Assembly (NCBI RefSeq): GCF_003351225.1
Contig: NZ_QQSY01000001.1
Coordinates: 1,120,124-1,184,123 of the forward strand
Source: Dyella solisilvae
Lineage (GTDB): Bacteria > Pseudomonadota > Gammaproteobacteria > Xanthomonadales > Rhodanobacteraceae
Reading direction: 5' to 3'
DNA: 64,000 bases
Shown: positions 1-8,659 of the stretch, one piece after another
How the letters are laid out: each line of letters starts with the position of its first letter
Numbering within the stretch: position 1 is the stretch's first letter
Program-made: the position numbers and the translations under genes
Notes under the pieces: generated by a model
Seen by the model: only the letters and a program-made list of their open reading frames with translations
What the model was told of the DNA's origin: nothing
Database searches by the model: none

Positions 1-351
1 GGTCTGCACCGAATCCTCGACCCAGGCGAGCGAGGCCAGCGGCGGCGGCGCGGCCGGCGCCGCGGGGTTGGCAGAGGTCTGCGCCGAACCCTGCACCTTG
101 GCGAGCGAGGGAGCCGCGGGATTGGCCGATGGCTTGCGGCGCACCGGATCAGGCGCGCCGGCGATTCGAGTGCAACCCTGATAGCCGGCGATGCTGCTGC
201 TGAACACAACCTCGCCCGATGCCCCGGTGCACCGATACAGGACTCCGGCATGAGCAGCGGGAAGCCACAGCAATCCCGCCAGCAGCAAGCAGGCAGCCGC
301 CGACCCGCGAAGGGCCGGGTGATTCACCCATGCCGGGGCAGACCTAGCCAC
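1..351 (-). CDS. Exported protein with DUF4124-like N-terminus, N-terminal part only
   Basis: This minus-strand frame stays open to the window edge, so only the first ~117 residues are visible. A hydrophobic signal peptide ending in LPAAHA is followed by a short segment with two cysteines (VLYRCTGASGEVVFSSS, then YQGC). That segment resembles the DUF4124 module found at the start of many Xanthomonadales cell-wall proteins. An Ala/Pro-rich linker follows, with a repeated SLA(K/W)V unit. A lytic transglycosylase is the commonest protein with this head, but the catalytic part lies outside the window. The start is uncertain: GTG at 351 has GGGGAGG very close by, while GTG at 327 gives a more compact signal peptide but lacks a ribosome-binding site. 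Confidence 0.5.
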   Translation of the reverse strand, partial: MARSAPAWVNHPALRGSAAACLLLAGLLWLPAAHAGVLYRCTGASGEVVFSSSIAGYQGCTRIAGAPDPVRRKPSANPAAPSLAKVQGSAQTSANPAAPAAPPPLASLAWVEDSVQT

Positions 352-660
352 GGCCTCCCCACTGGGCGTCCCGCCCCTTCCGGCCAAGCACCACCATGTA
401 TCCCCCTTCCTCTACTCCCCCGGGGCCGAATCGGTCAGGCGCCAGGTCAGGCGGCAGTGTGCGCCCTGCCCGCCCCCTGCGCCAAGCGCGGGCCGGCGGT
501 TTCGTGCGGCAGGACAAGGAATAGCTCCGGCCCGAGCCCCACCCGGACGCAAGTGCTTGATCCGGCTCACCGGTTCGACTGGCAGGCGGCGCCACAGGCG
601 CGTAAACTGTGCGGTTCGGCGGCCCCTCCGCCACCTTAGTGAACGACGGTACCCAAGCCC
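352..660. other. Intergenic region between divergent genes, no gene seen
   Basis: About 310 bases separate the leftward exported protein from miaB. Open frames here are short or antisense and show no recognisable protein. The region must hold the promoters for both directions, but no convincing -35/-10 pair stands out. Confidence 0.5.
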
Positions 661-2004
661 ATGACCGGCAAGCTTTTCATCAAGACCCACGGCTGCCAGA
701 TGAACGAGTACGACTCGGCCAAGATGGCCGACGTGCTCAAGGCCTCGCACGGTCTGGAATTGACCCTGGATGAGTCCGAGGCGGACGTCATCCTGATCAA
801 CACCTGTTCGATCCGCGAGAAGGCCCAGGAGAAGGTGTTCAGCCAGCTCGGCCGCTGGAAGGAGCACAAGCAGGGCGGCAAGCCGGTGCTGATCGGCGTG
901 GGTGGGTGCGTGGCCTCGCAGGAAGGCGCGGACATCATCAAGCGCGCGCCCTACGTGGACCTGGTGTTCGGTCCGCAGACCTTGCATCGCCTGCCTGAGC
1001 TGATCGAGGCCAAGCGCGCCACCGGCAAGGCGCAGGTGGACATCAGCTTCCCGGAGATCGAGAAGTTCGACCGCCTGCCCGAACCGCGCGCCGAAGGCCC
1101 GACCGCCTTCGTGTCGATCATGGAAGGTTGCTCCAAGTACTGCTCCTACTGCGTGGTGCCGTACACCCGCGGCGAGGAGATCAGCCGTCCGTTCGACGAC
1201 GTGCTGGTCGAGGTGGCGCAGCTCGCCGAGCAGGGCGTGCGCGAGGTGAACCTGCTGGGCCAGAACGTCAACGCCTATCGCGGCCCCACCCATGACGGCG
1301 GCACGGCTGACCTGGCCGTGCTGATCCATGCCATCGCGCAGATCGAGGGCATCGGCCGCATCCGTTTCACCACCTCGCATCCGCTGGAGTTCTCCGACTC
1401 GCTGATCGAGGCCTACGCCAACGTGCCGCAGCTGGCCAACTTCCTGCACCTGCCGGTGCAGGCCGGTTCGGACCGCATCCTCACCGCGATGAAGCGCGGC
1501 TACACGGCGATCGAGTTCAAGCAGAAGATCCGCAAGCTGCGCGCGGTGCGCCCGGACATCTGCATCTCCTCGGACTTCATCGTGGGCTTCCCCGGCGAGA
1601 CCGATGAGGACTTCGACAAGACCATGAAGCTGATCGACGACGTCGGCTTCGACCAGAGCTTCTCCTTCATCTTCTCCTCCCGCCCGGGCACCCCCGCCGC
1701 CAATCTCGCCGACGACACGTCCTCGGAGGTCAAGCACGCGCGCCTGTCGCGACTGCAGGCGGTGATCAACGAGAATGCCCGCAAGATCAACGAGGCGATG
1801 GTGGGCACGGTGCAGCGCGTGCTGGTGGAAAAGCCCAGCAAGAAGAATCCCAACGAGTTCACTGGTCGCACCGAAAACATGCGCTACGTGAACTTCCCGG
1901 GCCATGCCCGCATGATCGGCCAGTTCGTCGACGTGGTGATCACCGAGGCGATGAGCAACTCGCTGCGTGGCCGGGTGCAGCTTGCCGATGAAGTTGCCGC
2001 CTGA
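661..2004 (+). CDS. miaB: tRNA-2-methylthio-N6-dimethylallyladenosine synthase MiaB
   Basis: Radical-SAM methylthiotransferase that converts i6A37 to ms2i6A37 in tRNAs reading UNN codons. The N-terminal UPF0004 domain carries the three cysteines for the auxiliary 4Fe-4S cluster (Cys12 in [11 protein letters not shown], Cys49 in INTCSIRE, Cys83 in VGGC). The radical-SAM motif CSKYCSYC uses Cys157, Cys161 and Cys164. A C-terminal TRAM domain (about residues 375-440) binds tRNA. The length of 447 aa is normal for the family. It is the first gene of the conserved miaB-phoH-ybeY cluster; a 216-base gap separates it from phoH. Confidence 0.97.
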   Translation: MTGKLFIKTHGCQMNEYDSAKMADVLKASHGLELTLDESEADVILINTCSIREKAQEKVFSQLGRWKEHKQGGKPVLIGVGGCVASQEGADIIKRAPYVDLVFGPQTLHRLPELIEAKRATGKAQVDISFPEIEKFDRLPEPRAEGPTAFVSIMEGCSKYCSYCVVPYTRGEEISRPFDDVLVEVAQLAEQGVREVNLLGQNVNAYRGPTHDGGTADLAVLIHAIAQIEGIGRIRFTTSHPLEFSDSLIEAYANVPQLANFLHLPVQAGSDRILTAMKRGYTAIEFKQKIRKLRAVRPDICISSDFIVGFPGETDEDFDKTMKLIDDVGFDQSFSFIFSSRPGTPAANLADDTSSEVKHARLSRLQAVINENARKINEAMVGTVQRVLVEKPSKKNPNEFTGRTENMRYVNFPGHARMIGQFVDVVITEAMSNSLRGRVQLADEVAA

Positions 2005-2220
2005 CACGAAGCTCTTCTCCCGATGGGAGAGGGCTTGGGGGCATTGCCACCTTCACGGTGGTGAGGGTACGGGGCTTGCCCCGGCTGCCATGCTGGCGAG
2101 ACCCTCCGCCTCCCGCTCCGCCCGCACCCTCTTCCACCTGCCGGCACCTTCTCTCCCACGGGGACTTCCTTCGGTCGCCAACGGGAGAAGGCTCTCCACC
2201 CGAACGCCTCAAACGAGCCC
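2005..2220. repeat. Dispersed inverted-repeat remnant between miaB and phoH
   Basis: The gap contains TCTCCC-gat-GGGAGA at about 2014-2030, then GGTGAGGG-type sequence. A second CTCTCCC / GGGAGAAGG pair lies at about 2151-2193. This pattern matches the CTCTCCC...GGGAGAGGG dispersed repeats common between genes of Xanthomonadales and other proteobacteria. No T-run follows the stems, so these are not typical terminators. No reading frame here looks like a real protein. Confidence 0.4.
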
Positions 2221-3213
2221 ATGACCAACGGCAACGGCCTCTACCAGCGCGACTTCGCACTCGACCCCGAAGACAACGCCCGCCTTTCCAGCTTGTGCGG
2301 CCCGTTCGATGAGCACCTGCGTCAGATCGAACTGCGCCTGGGCGTGGAGATCAACCATCGCGGCAGCCTGTTCCAGGTGATCGGCGAGGAAGACGCCACG
2401 CACGTTGCCGAGAAGGTGCTGCGCGCGCTGTACGACGTGACCGTCAACGAGTCGCTCAACGGCGCCAAGATCAACCTGCACCTGGCCGACTCGGGTATCG
2501 ACGCCATCGTCAACGATGCCGCCGAAGGCGCGCAGGAAGTCGTCATCAAGGTGAAGCGCGGCGTCATCAAGGGTCGCGGCCCGAACCAGGCGCGCTACCT
2601 GCATGCCATCACCACGCATGACATCAGCTTCGGCGTGGGCCCGGCTGGCACCGGCAAGACCTATCTCGCCGTGGCGAGCGCGGTCGAGGCGCTGGAAGCC
2701 AACCGCGTACAGCGCCTGCTGCTGGTGCGCCCGGCGGTGGAAGCAGGCGAGAAGCTCGGCTTCCTCCCCGGCGACCTCACCCAGAAAGTCGACCCTTACC
2801 TGCGACCGCTGTACGACGCGCTGTACGAGATGCTGGGCTTCGAGAAGGTCGCCAAGCTGATCGAGCGCAACGTCATCGAGATCGCGCCGCTCGCCTACAT
2901 GCGTGGCCGCACCCTCAACGATTCCTACGTGATCCTCGACGAGGCGCAGAACACCACGGTCGAGCAGATGAAGATGTTCCTCACGCGCATCGGCTTCGGT
3001 TCGGTCGCGGTGATCACCGGCGACGTCAGCCAGGTCGACCTGCCGCGCAACGTGCGCTCGGGCCTGCGTCACGCCGTCGAGGTGCTGCGCGGCGTGGACG
3101 GCATCAGCTTCACCTTCTTCACCTCGCGCGACGTGGTGCGCCATCCGCTGGTGGCCAAGATCGTGCGTGCCTACGAGGCGTTCGAGCAGGCCAACGAGGA
3201 GCAACCCAGGTGA
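2221..3213 (+). CDS. phoH: PhoH-like ATPase
   Basis: Cytoplasmic P-loop NTPase of the PhoH/YbeZ family. An N-terminal KH-like segment (about residues 1-100) is followed by the ATPase domain, with Walker A GPAGTGKT near residue 141 and a Walker B-like VILDEAQN near residue 238. The length of 330 aa is typical. The family is linked to RNA metabolism and works with YbeY, whose gene overlaps this stop codon by four bases, pointing to translational coupling. The ATG has only a weak GAG upstream as ribosome-binding site. Confidence 0.96.
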   Translation: MTNGNGLYQRDFALDPEDNARLSSLCGPFDEHLRQIELRLGVEINHRGSLFQVIGEEDATHVAEKVLRALYDVTVNESLNGAKINLHLADSGIDAIVNDAAEGAQEVVIKVKRGVIKGRGPNQARYLHAITTHDISFGVGPAGTGKTYLAVASAVEALEANRVQRLLLVRPAVEAGEKLGFLPGDLTQKVDPYLRPLYDALYEMLGFEKVAKLIERNVIEIAPLAYMRGRTLNDSYVILDEAQNTTVEQMKMFLTRIGFGSVAVITGDVSQVDLPRNVRSGLRHAVEVLRGVDGISFTFFTSRDVVRHPLVAKIVRAYEAFEQANEEQPR

Positions 3214-3674
3214 GCGCCACGGTGACGCTGTCGGTGGTCTACGGCGTGCCGCGCAAGGGCGTGCCGGCCTCGACCAGCTTTCGTACCTGGGTAGAGGCCG
3301 CGTTGCGGGGAGCGAAGCATCGCAAGGCCACCGAACTGGCCATCCGCATCGTGGACACGCAAGAGGGGCGCGAGCTCAATCGCGATTACCGCGGGAAGGA
3401 CTACGCGACCAACGTGCTGTCGTTTCCGGTCGAGCTGCCGCCCGGCGTGAAGCTGCCGCTGATCGGCGATCTCGCCATCTGCGCACCGGTGGTGACGCGC
3501 GAAGCCGCCGAGCAAGGCAAGACGGCGCGCGATCACTGGGCGCATTTGACCGTGCATGGCGTACTTCACCTGCTCGGCTACGACCATATCGACGATGCCG
3601 AGGCCGAACAGATGGAGGCGCTGGAAACGCGCATCCTCGCCGGACTGGGCATCGACGATCCTTATATCGCCTGA
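3210..3674 (+). CDS. ybeY: Endoribonuclease YbeY, rRNA maturation factor
   Basis: Small zinc-dependent single-strand endoribonuclease involved in 16S rRNA 3'-end maturation and ribosome quality control. The metal-binding signature [11 protein letters not shown] lies near residues 116-126, with three histidines. The length of 154 aa is usual. It starts with GTG inside the phoH stop (GTGA overlap). In many gammaproteobacteria corC follows directly; here corC lies 6.6 kb downstream, beyond a polysaccharide operon. Confidence 0.96.
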   Translation: MSATVTLSVVYGVPRKGVPASTSFRTWVEAALRGAKHRKATELAIRIVDTQEGRELNRDYRGKDYATNVLSFPVELPPGVKLPLIGDLAICAPVVTREAAEQGKTARDHWAHLTVHGVLHLLGYDHIDDAEAEQMEALETRILAGLGIDDPYIA

Positions 3675-4122
3675 GCCTGAAGCGCCGGAGCACGACGCCG
3701 CCTCGCACACTCGCGTGCGACACCGTCGATCAGACGTCGTCTTCTCCACACAAATGCCGCGCAAATCGTTGATCGCTGTCATGCGGTCGTCTCATCGCGC
3801 GCGGCCGTGTGTCGCGCGTATGTCAGTGGCGTGTACTGCATCGGCACGCATATTCACCAATCGAACTGACGTCTGACTGATCCCGCAATACTTTCTGAAG
3901 AAAGACAGGCGAGGTTCATTGCGGGGGAACTATTCCTTTCCCGTCCGGTAACCAATACATCGCACTTGGCAGGAACGTCCCCCGACTTCGCGGCGCGTAA
4001 GCCACAAAAATCCGGACTCCAAACCATCGGCCGCCATCTCCCTTGGGATGTGCTTCCTCCCGCCCCGCTTCGGCGCATGGGCGAAGGCGTCGGCATGACG
4101 TCATTTGACTGAGGCGTATGAT
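3675..4122. other. Intergenic region upstream of the polysaccharide operon
   Basis: About 450 bases with a visibly lower GC content than the flanking genes and no credible gene. It is the likely promoter and control region of the HlyD/glycosidase/glycosyltransferase/NodT operon and also marks the break point in the ybeY-corC neighbourhood. No confident sigma-70 or sigma-54 promoter could be assigned by eye. There is no clear terminator behind ybeY. Confidence 0.5.
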
Positions 4123-5391
4123 TTGAAGACTGACCTGCTCCCCACCGAACGCCTGGTGCACTCGACGGAACTGCCCGGCAAGCTTGCTCCGGTCCGCCCA
4201 TCACCTCTCGCGATCGTGCCGCGACTGGCGGGATACGGCGTGATGGCCTTCATCGCCTGGCTGCTGCTGTCGACCCTGCTCGAACCCTGGGTTTCCACCA
4301 AGGCCACACGCGCCGTGCTCAACGCGCCAGCGATGCTGATCACCACGCCCATCAGCGGAACCGTCAGTGAGCTGCATGCCCAGAACGGCCAGCCACTCGA
4401 GCCCGGCCAGACCATTGCCGTGGTGAAGAACGACACGGTGGCCCGCGACGCGCTGACCACGCTGTTGACCCAGCGACTGGATTTGCAGGGGCGACTGGAC
4501 GATCTCAATCACCGCATTACCGCGGATCAACGCCTGCTCGAGTACGCCAGCGATCAATACCAGCAGTACCAGAGCGCCAACGTGGCGCAGTTGCAGAACG
4601 CCTATGCGTCGATGCAGGCGCAGCAGGACGCCGCCTCGGCGAAGGTCACCGAACTGGACAACAAGGTCGCGCGCGCGATGACGCTCCAGCGCGACGGCGC
4701 GGTGAGCGCAGCCACCGTGTCGGCAGCGCAGGCGCAGGCCGATACCGCGCGCAGCGAGGCCGATGCACTGGACAAGAACGTCGAGGGCGTCGGCCAGAGT
4801 CTCGCCGCGGCCAAGCGAGGCGTCTACGTCGCCTCGGGCCAGAGCAGCAACGACCAGCTCACCCAGCTGGCCCAACGCCGCACGGACCTGCAGAGCAACA
4901 TCACCAGCGAGCAGGCGCAAATCGATGCGCTGAACACGCAGCTGGGCAACCTCAATACGCTGGTCGCGCATGAGCAGGATCGCGTGCACGCGCTGTCGGA
5001 CTACGTCGTCAAAGCCTATGGCCAGGGCACCACCCAGGACATCGTCGCTCCGGTGGGCACCCAGGTCAGCGCCGGCGCCACGCTGGTGCGTGCGACCGAT
5101 TGCAGCAAGACCGGCGTGGTGGCGGTTTTTCCCGCACGCATGGCGGGGCGCCTCAACGTCGGCACCGAACTGAAGGTGAGCATCGCGTCGGCGGGCCGGG
5201 CGCACAGCGCGCACATCACGCAGTTGCTGCCCACCGCCAAGGAGTCGCTGCAGAATAGCTACAGCGCCCCGTTTCCCTATGCCGAAGACGGCTCGGTCTA
5301 CGCGCTGGCGCAGTGGGACGACCGGGACGCGGCCAATGCCGGCATCCCACCCTGCACCCCGGGCCGCAGCGTGATCGCGAGCCTGCGCTAA
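4123..5391 (+). CDS. HlyD/Alg44-type membrane fusion protein of a polysaccharide export operon
   Basis: Inner-membrane periplasmic adaptor of about 422 aa. A short cytoplasmic N-terminus leads to one transmembrane helix (about residues 32-54), then a biotinyl-lipoyl-like half motif (APAMLITTPISGTVSEL). A long Gln/Ala-rich coiled-coil hairpin (about residues 100-290) follows, then the second lipoyl half (IVAPVGTQVSAG) and a beta-barrel region. The partner genes suggest it bridges the glycosyltransferase at 6673 to the outer-membrane channel at 8660. The start is taken as TTG 4123 with GAGG eight bases upstream; TTG 4105 is the alternative. In Sinorhizobium meliloti the BgsB adaptor plays such a role with the GT2 enzyme BgsA; whether this gene does the same is inference. 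Confidence 0.88.
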   Translation: MKTDLLPTERLVHSTELPGKLAPVRPSPLAIVPRLAGYGVMAFIAWLLLSTLLEPWVSTKATRAVLNAPAMLITTPISGTVSELHAQNGQPLEPGQTIAVVKNDTVARDALTTLLTQRLDLQGRLDDLNHRITADQRLLEYASDQYQQYQSANVAQLQNAYASMQAQQDAASAKVTELDNKVARAMTLQRDGAVSAATVSAAQAQADTARSEADALDKNVEGVGQSLAAAKRGVYVASGQSSNDQLTQLAQRRTDLQSNITSEQAQIDALNTQLGNLNTLVAHEQDRVHALSDYVVKAYGQGTTQDIVAPVGTQVSAGATLVRATDCSKTGVVAVFPARMAGRLNVGTELKVSIASAGRAHSAHITQLLPTAKESLQNSYSAPFPYAEDGSVYALAQWDDRDAANAGIPPCTPGRSVIASLR

Positions 5392-5413
5392 GAGATCGAC
5401 GATGGAGACTGGC

Positions 5414-6676
5414 ATGTCGCATCGATGGCGTTACTTCATTGGCTTGCTCCTCTTGCTGTCCACGGCGATGCCCGCTGCAGCGCGCGCCACCGCATCGGTG
5501 CGCCAGCAACTGGCCGACGACAGCTGTACGGCGCTGCGTGCGGCCGCCACGGCGATCCCCGGCGATGGACCGATGCTGCTGGCCAGCTATCCGGCGCTGC
5601 AACCGGGCACGGTGCGTGCGCTCGAACAGGTCGCCTTTATCTACGACAACGCGCTCGCCGGCATCGCACTGACGGCATGCGGCGAACCCGCGCAGGCCCG
5701 CCGCATCGCCGATGCACTGCTGTTGGCGGCGGCGCACGACCCCAGCTTCCACGACGGTCGATTGCGCAACGCCTATCGCAGCGGCGCCGTCACTGACGGC
5801 AAGGTGGCTCTCCCCGGCTACTGGGAAGCGCACGGCAACTACTGGAGCCAGGATCCTTACCAGGTGGGCACTGCCACCGGCAATGTGGCCTGGGCCGCCC
5901 TGCTGTGGCTCACCGTCTACGACAACACGCACGACCAGCGTTACCTGGATGCCGCAGTGGCGCAGCTGCACTGGATCCAGGCGCATTCCGCGGGCCAGTC
6001 ACCCACCGCGTTCGAAGGCGGCCTGTTCGGCTACGACAACGCCCAACGCGCCCAACACTGGAAAGCGACCGAGCACAATCTGGACGTCTACGCCGCCGCC
6101 AGCTGGGCCGGCCGCCTCACCAGCGACCCCGCCCTCGCGCAACAGGCGCAGCAAGCGGGCGACTTCGTCAAGGCTATGTGGGACGCCAGCGAACACCGCT
6201 TCCTGGTCGGCACACTCGACGACGGCCGCACGCTCTCGCGCGACAAGTCCGGCCTCGATGCGCAGGTCTGGCCGCTGCTGGCCTTCCCGTCGCGACCCGA
6301 CGATTGGAGCCAGGTGTGGTCATGGGTGGACTCGCAGCATCGCAGTGGCGATGGCTACGGCTACCGTCGACAGCCTGACGGTGTGTGGACGGAAGGCAGC
6401 GCGCAGGTCGCCGCCGCCTTGCAGGCCAGCGGCAAGCCGGTGCCCGACACGCTGTGGCAATTGCTGGCCAGCCAACGCAGCAGCGACGGCATGCTCTATG
6501 CGACGCCGCAACCGCGCATCACCACCGATTTCGCCATCGGACCGACCTCGACCTACGCCGATTTCTACTACTACCACCAGCCGCATCTTGGTGCGACTGC
6601 GTGGGCCGCGCTGGCCGCCAAGGGATGGAACCCGTTTACCGGCCGCGCCATCACTGCCGCGAAGGAGGCACGATGA
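5414..6676 (+). CDS. Secreted six-hairpin glycosidase-like protein
   Basis: Exported protein of about 420 aa with a clear signal peptide (FIGLLLLLSTAMPAAARA). The mature part has the helical repeat character of an (alpha/alpha)6-barrel glycosidase, with aromatic- and acid-rich patches such as YWEAHGNYW, KATEHNLDVYAA and YADFYYYHQPH. It probably acts in the periplasm on the polysaccharide made by the next gene, much as the GH8 cellulase BcsZ does in cellulose operons. The GH family cannot be fixed by eye and the catalytic acids are not assigned. ATG 5414 is preferred because GGAG precedes it by six bases; ATG 5402 is also possible. Its stop overlaps the next start (ATGA). Confidence 0.75.
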   Translation: MSHRWRYFIGLLLLLSTAMPAAARATASVRQQLADDSCTALRAAATAIPGDGPMLLASYPALQPGTVRALEQVAFIYDNALAGIALTACGEPAQARRIADALLLAAAHDPSFHDGRLRNAYRSGAVTDGKVALPGYWEAHGNYWSQDPYQVGTATGNVAWAALLWLTVYDNTHDQRYLDAAVAQLHWIQAHSAGQSPTAFEGGLFGYDNAQRAQHWKATEHNLDVYAAASWAGRLTSDPALAQQAQQAGDFVKAMWDASEHRFLVGTLDDGRTLSRDKSGLDAQVWPLLAFPSRPDDWSQVWSWVDSQHRSGDGYGYRRQPDGVWTEGSAQVAAALQASGKPVPDTLWQLLASQRSSDGMLYATPQPRITTDFAIGPTSTYADFYYYHQPHLGATAWAALAAKGWNPFTGRAITAAKEAR

Positions 6677-8646
6677 GTTGGTCGATTGATTCGCTGACGA
6701 TGCTTCAGGTGGTTGGCCTGACCTTGTTGATGAGCGTGGGCATGGCCTGCTTCGCCAATCCTCACCGCGCTTTCGACCGCCTGGTGTTTGGCCTGTTCGC
6801 CGGCGCACTGCTGCTGCGCTATGCCCTGTGGCGTACAGGCGACACGCTGCCCGATCCAAGTCACGGCGTGGCCAGCGTGTGGGCCTATCTGTTCTACACG
6901 TTCGAGATGATCTCGATCATCTACACCCTGGCCGCGATCGCGGTGATGGTGCGCCGTCGAAACAATCGCGCACAGGCGGACGCCGGCGAGGCGCGACTGC
7001 GCGCCGCCGGCGTCCGCGTGCCGGCGGTGGACGTCTTCATCGCCACCTATAACGAAGACTGGCAGATCCTCGAGAAGACCATCGTCGCCGCCAGGGCGAT
7101 CGACTACCCGCATGTCAACGTCTGGGTGCTGGACGACACGCGCCGCGACTGGCTGCGCGACCGCTGCGCCGACCTCGGCGTGCTGTATGCGCGCCGCCCC
7201 GACAATACCCATGCCAAGGCCGGCAACCTCAACAACGGGTTGAAGCTCTCCGCGGGCCAGACCAACGCACCCTACATCCTGGTGCTGGATGCGGACTTCG
7301 CGCCGCAGAAGAACATCCTGTACCGCGTGCTGGGCCTGTTCGCGGAGCCCAAGGTCGCGCTGGTGCAGACGCCGCAGTTCTACTACAACGCCGATCCGAT
7401 CCAGCACAACCTGGGCGCCAGCGACAGCTGGGTCGACGAACAGCGCGTGTTCTTCGATGTGTTCCAGCCCTCGCGCGACGCATGGAATTCGGCCTTCTGC
7501 GTGGGCACCTCGTTCGTGGTGTCGCGCAAGGCGATCACCGAGGCTGGCGGCTTCCCCACCGACAGCGTGTGTGAAGACATCCACACCACGTACCTGCTGC
7601 GCCGCGGCGGCCACATCACGCGCTGGCTCAACGAGCGGCTGTCGGTGGGCCTGTCCGCCGAGGGCCTGGTCGAATACATCAACCAGCGCGGCCGCTGGTG
7701 CCTGGGCACCTTGCAGGTGGCGTTGCTGAAGGATGGTCCACTGCGTGGCGAGGGCTACAGCCTGCTCGATCGCCTGCACTATCTGCACGGCATGCTGCAC
7801 TGGTTCGGCAAGCCGTTCCTGCTGATGATGCTGGTGGCGCCGGTGCTGTACTGGTACTTCGGCATCGCGGCCTTCTACACCACCCCGGACCAGTTCCTGT
7901 TCTACGGCCTGCCGGCGCTGATCGCCTTCTGGTTCTACGGCCCGTGGATCACCGAGCGCAAGACGCTGCCGATCTTCACCGAAGTGACCCAGCTGGTAGC
8001 GGCCTACGCCGTGACGGCCACCATCATTTCGGCCTGCTTCCGCCCGTTCGGACGTCCGTTCAAGGTCACCGCCAAAGGACTGGACCGCAGCAAGGTGGTG
8101 GTGCACTGGAGGCTGGCCGGCTTCTTCATCGCGCTGATGCTCTTCCTGCAGGCCGGCGCGGTGAACAGCGTGCTGCATGCCGACGTCAATGCGAGCACCG
8201 TATTCAACCTGGTGTGGACGCTGATCGCCCTGCTGTTGAACCTTGCCGCGATCATGGCCTGCGTGGACCTGCCACGACTGCGGCGCGAGGAGCGTTTTCC
8301 GTTCCGCGTCGCGACGCGCTGGCGTGCCGGCGCCCACGAAGAAGACGGCCAGTTCGTCGATATTTCGCTCAGCGGCGCGGCCCTGCGACGCGGGCCGGTG
8401 ATGCCGGCGCCGGGCGAACGCATTCGTGTGCTGGTGCCCGAGGTCGGCTGGGTGCCGGCGTGGGTGGCGCGGCACAGCAAGCATCGCCTGTGCGTGCACT
8501 TCGATGCGGATGAAACACTGCGCCATCGCCTGATCGCGCTGATCTTCAGCCAGGCCCCGAACAACATCCCCACCAAGGCGCGGCCGCTGCGCGCCTTCCG
8601 CCAGCTGTTGCGCCTGGCGGGCCTGCCCCTCTCTTCGACACGTTGA
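6673..8646 (+). CDS. BcsA-like processive glycosyltransferase (GT2) with PilZ c-di-GMP domain
   Basis: Inner-membrane GT2 polymerase of 657 aa. After N-terminal membrane helices comes the GT-A domain with all processive-synthase motifs: VLDD (near residue 153), DAD (near 205), CED in place of TED (near 301) and QRGRW as QxxRW (near 338). About four to six more helices follow. The C-terminal PilZ domain has RREER (RxxxR, near 539-545) and DISLSG (DxSxxG, near 563-568), the residues that bind c-di-GMP. The start ATG 6673 has GGAGG upstream and overlaps the glycosidase stop. Neither BcsB nor BcsC is encoded nearby, so the product may be cellulose, a mixed-linkage beta-glucan or another glycan. 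Confidence 0.93.
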   Translation: MSWSIDSLTMLQVVGLTLLMSVGMACFANPHRAFDRLVFGLFAGALLLRYALWRTGDTLPDPSHGVASVWAYLFYTFEMISIIYTLAAIAVMVRRRNNRAQADAGEARLRAAGVRVPAVDVFIATYNEDWQILEKTIVAARAIDYPHVNVWVLDDTRRDWLRDRCADLGVLYARRPDNTHAKAGNLNNGLKLSAGQTNAPYILVLDADFAPQKNILYRVLGLFAEPKVALVQTPQFYYNADPIQHNLGASDSWVDEQRVFFDVFQPSRDAWNSAFCVGTSFVVSRKAITEAGGFPTDSVCEDIHTTYLLRRGGHITRWLNERLSVGLSAEGLVEYINQRGRWCLGTLQVALLKDGPLRGEGYSLLDRLHYLHGMLHWFGKPFLLMMLVAPVLYWYFGIAAFYTTPDQFLFYGLPALIAFWFYGPWITERKTLPIFTEVTQLVAAYAVTATIISACFRPFGRPFKVTAKGLDRSKVVVHWRLAGFFIALMLFLQAGAVNSVLHADVNASTVFNLVWTLIALLLNLAAIMACVDLPRLRREERFPFRVATRWRAGAHEEDGQFVDISLSGAALRRGPVMPAPGERIRVLVPEVGWVPAWVARHSKHRLCVHFDADETLRHRLIALIFSQAPNNIPTKARPLRAFRQLLRLAGLPLSSTR

Positions 8647-8659
8647 ACCGGAGATCGCC

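Noticed and set aside
412-2007. Long open frame of 531 codons on the minus strand
   Set aside because: It lies antisense to miaB, whose motifs are complete; the translation is His/Arg/Ala-rich with no domain, as expected for the shadow of a GC-rich gene.
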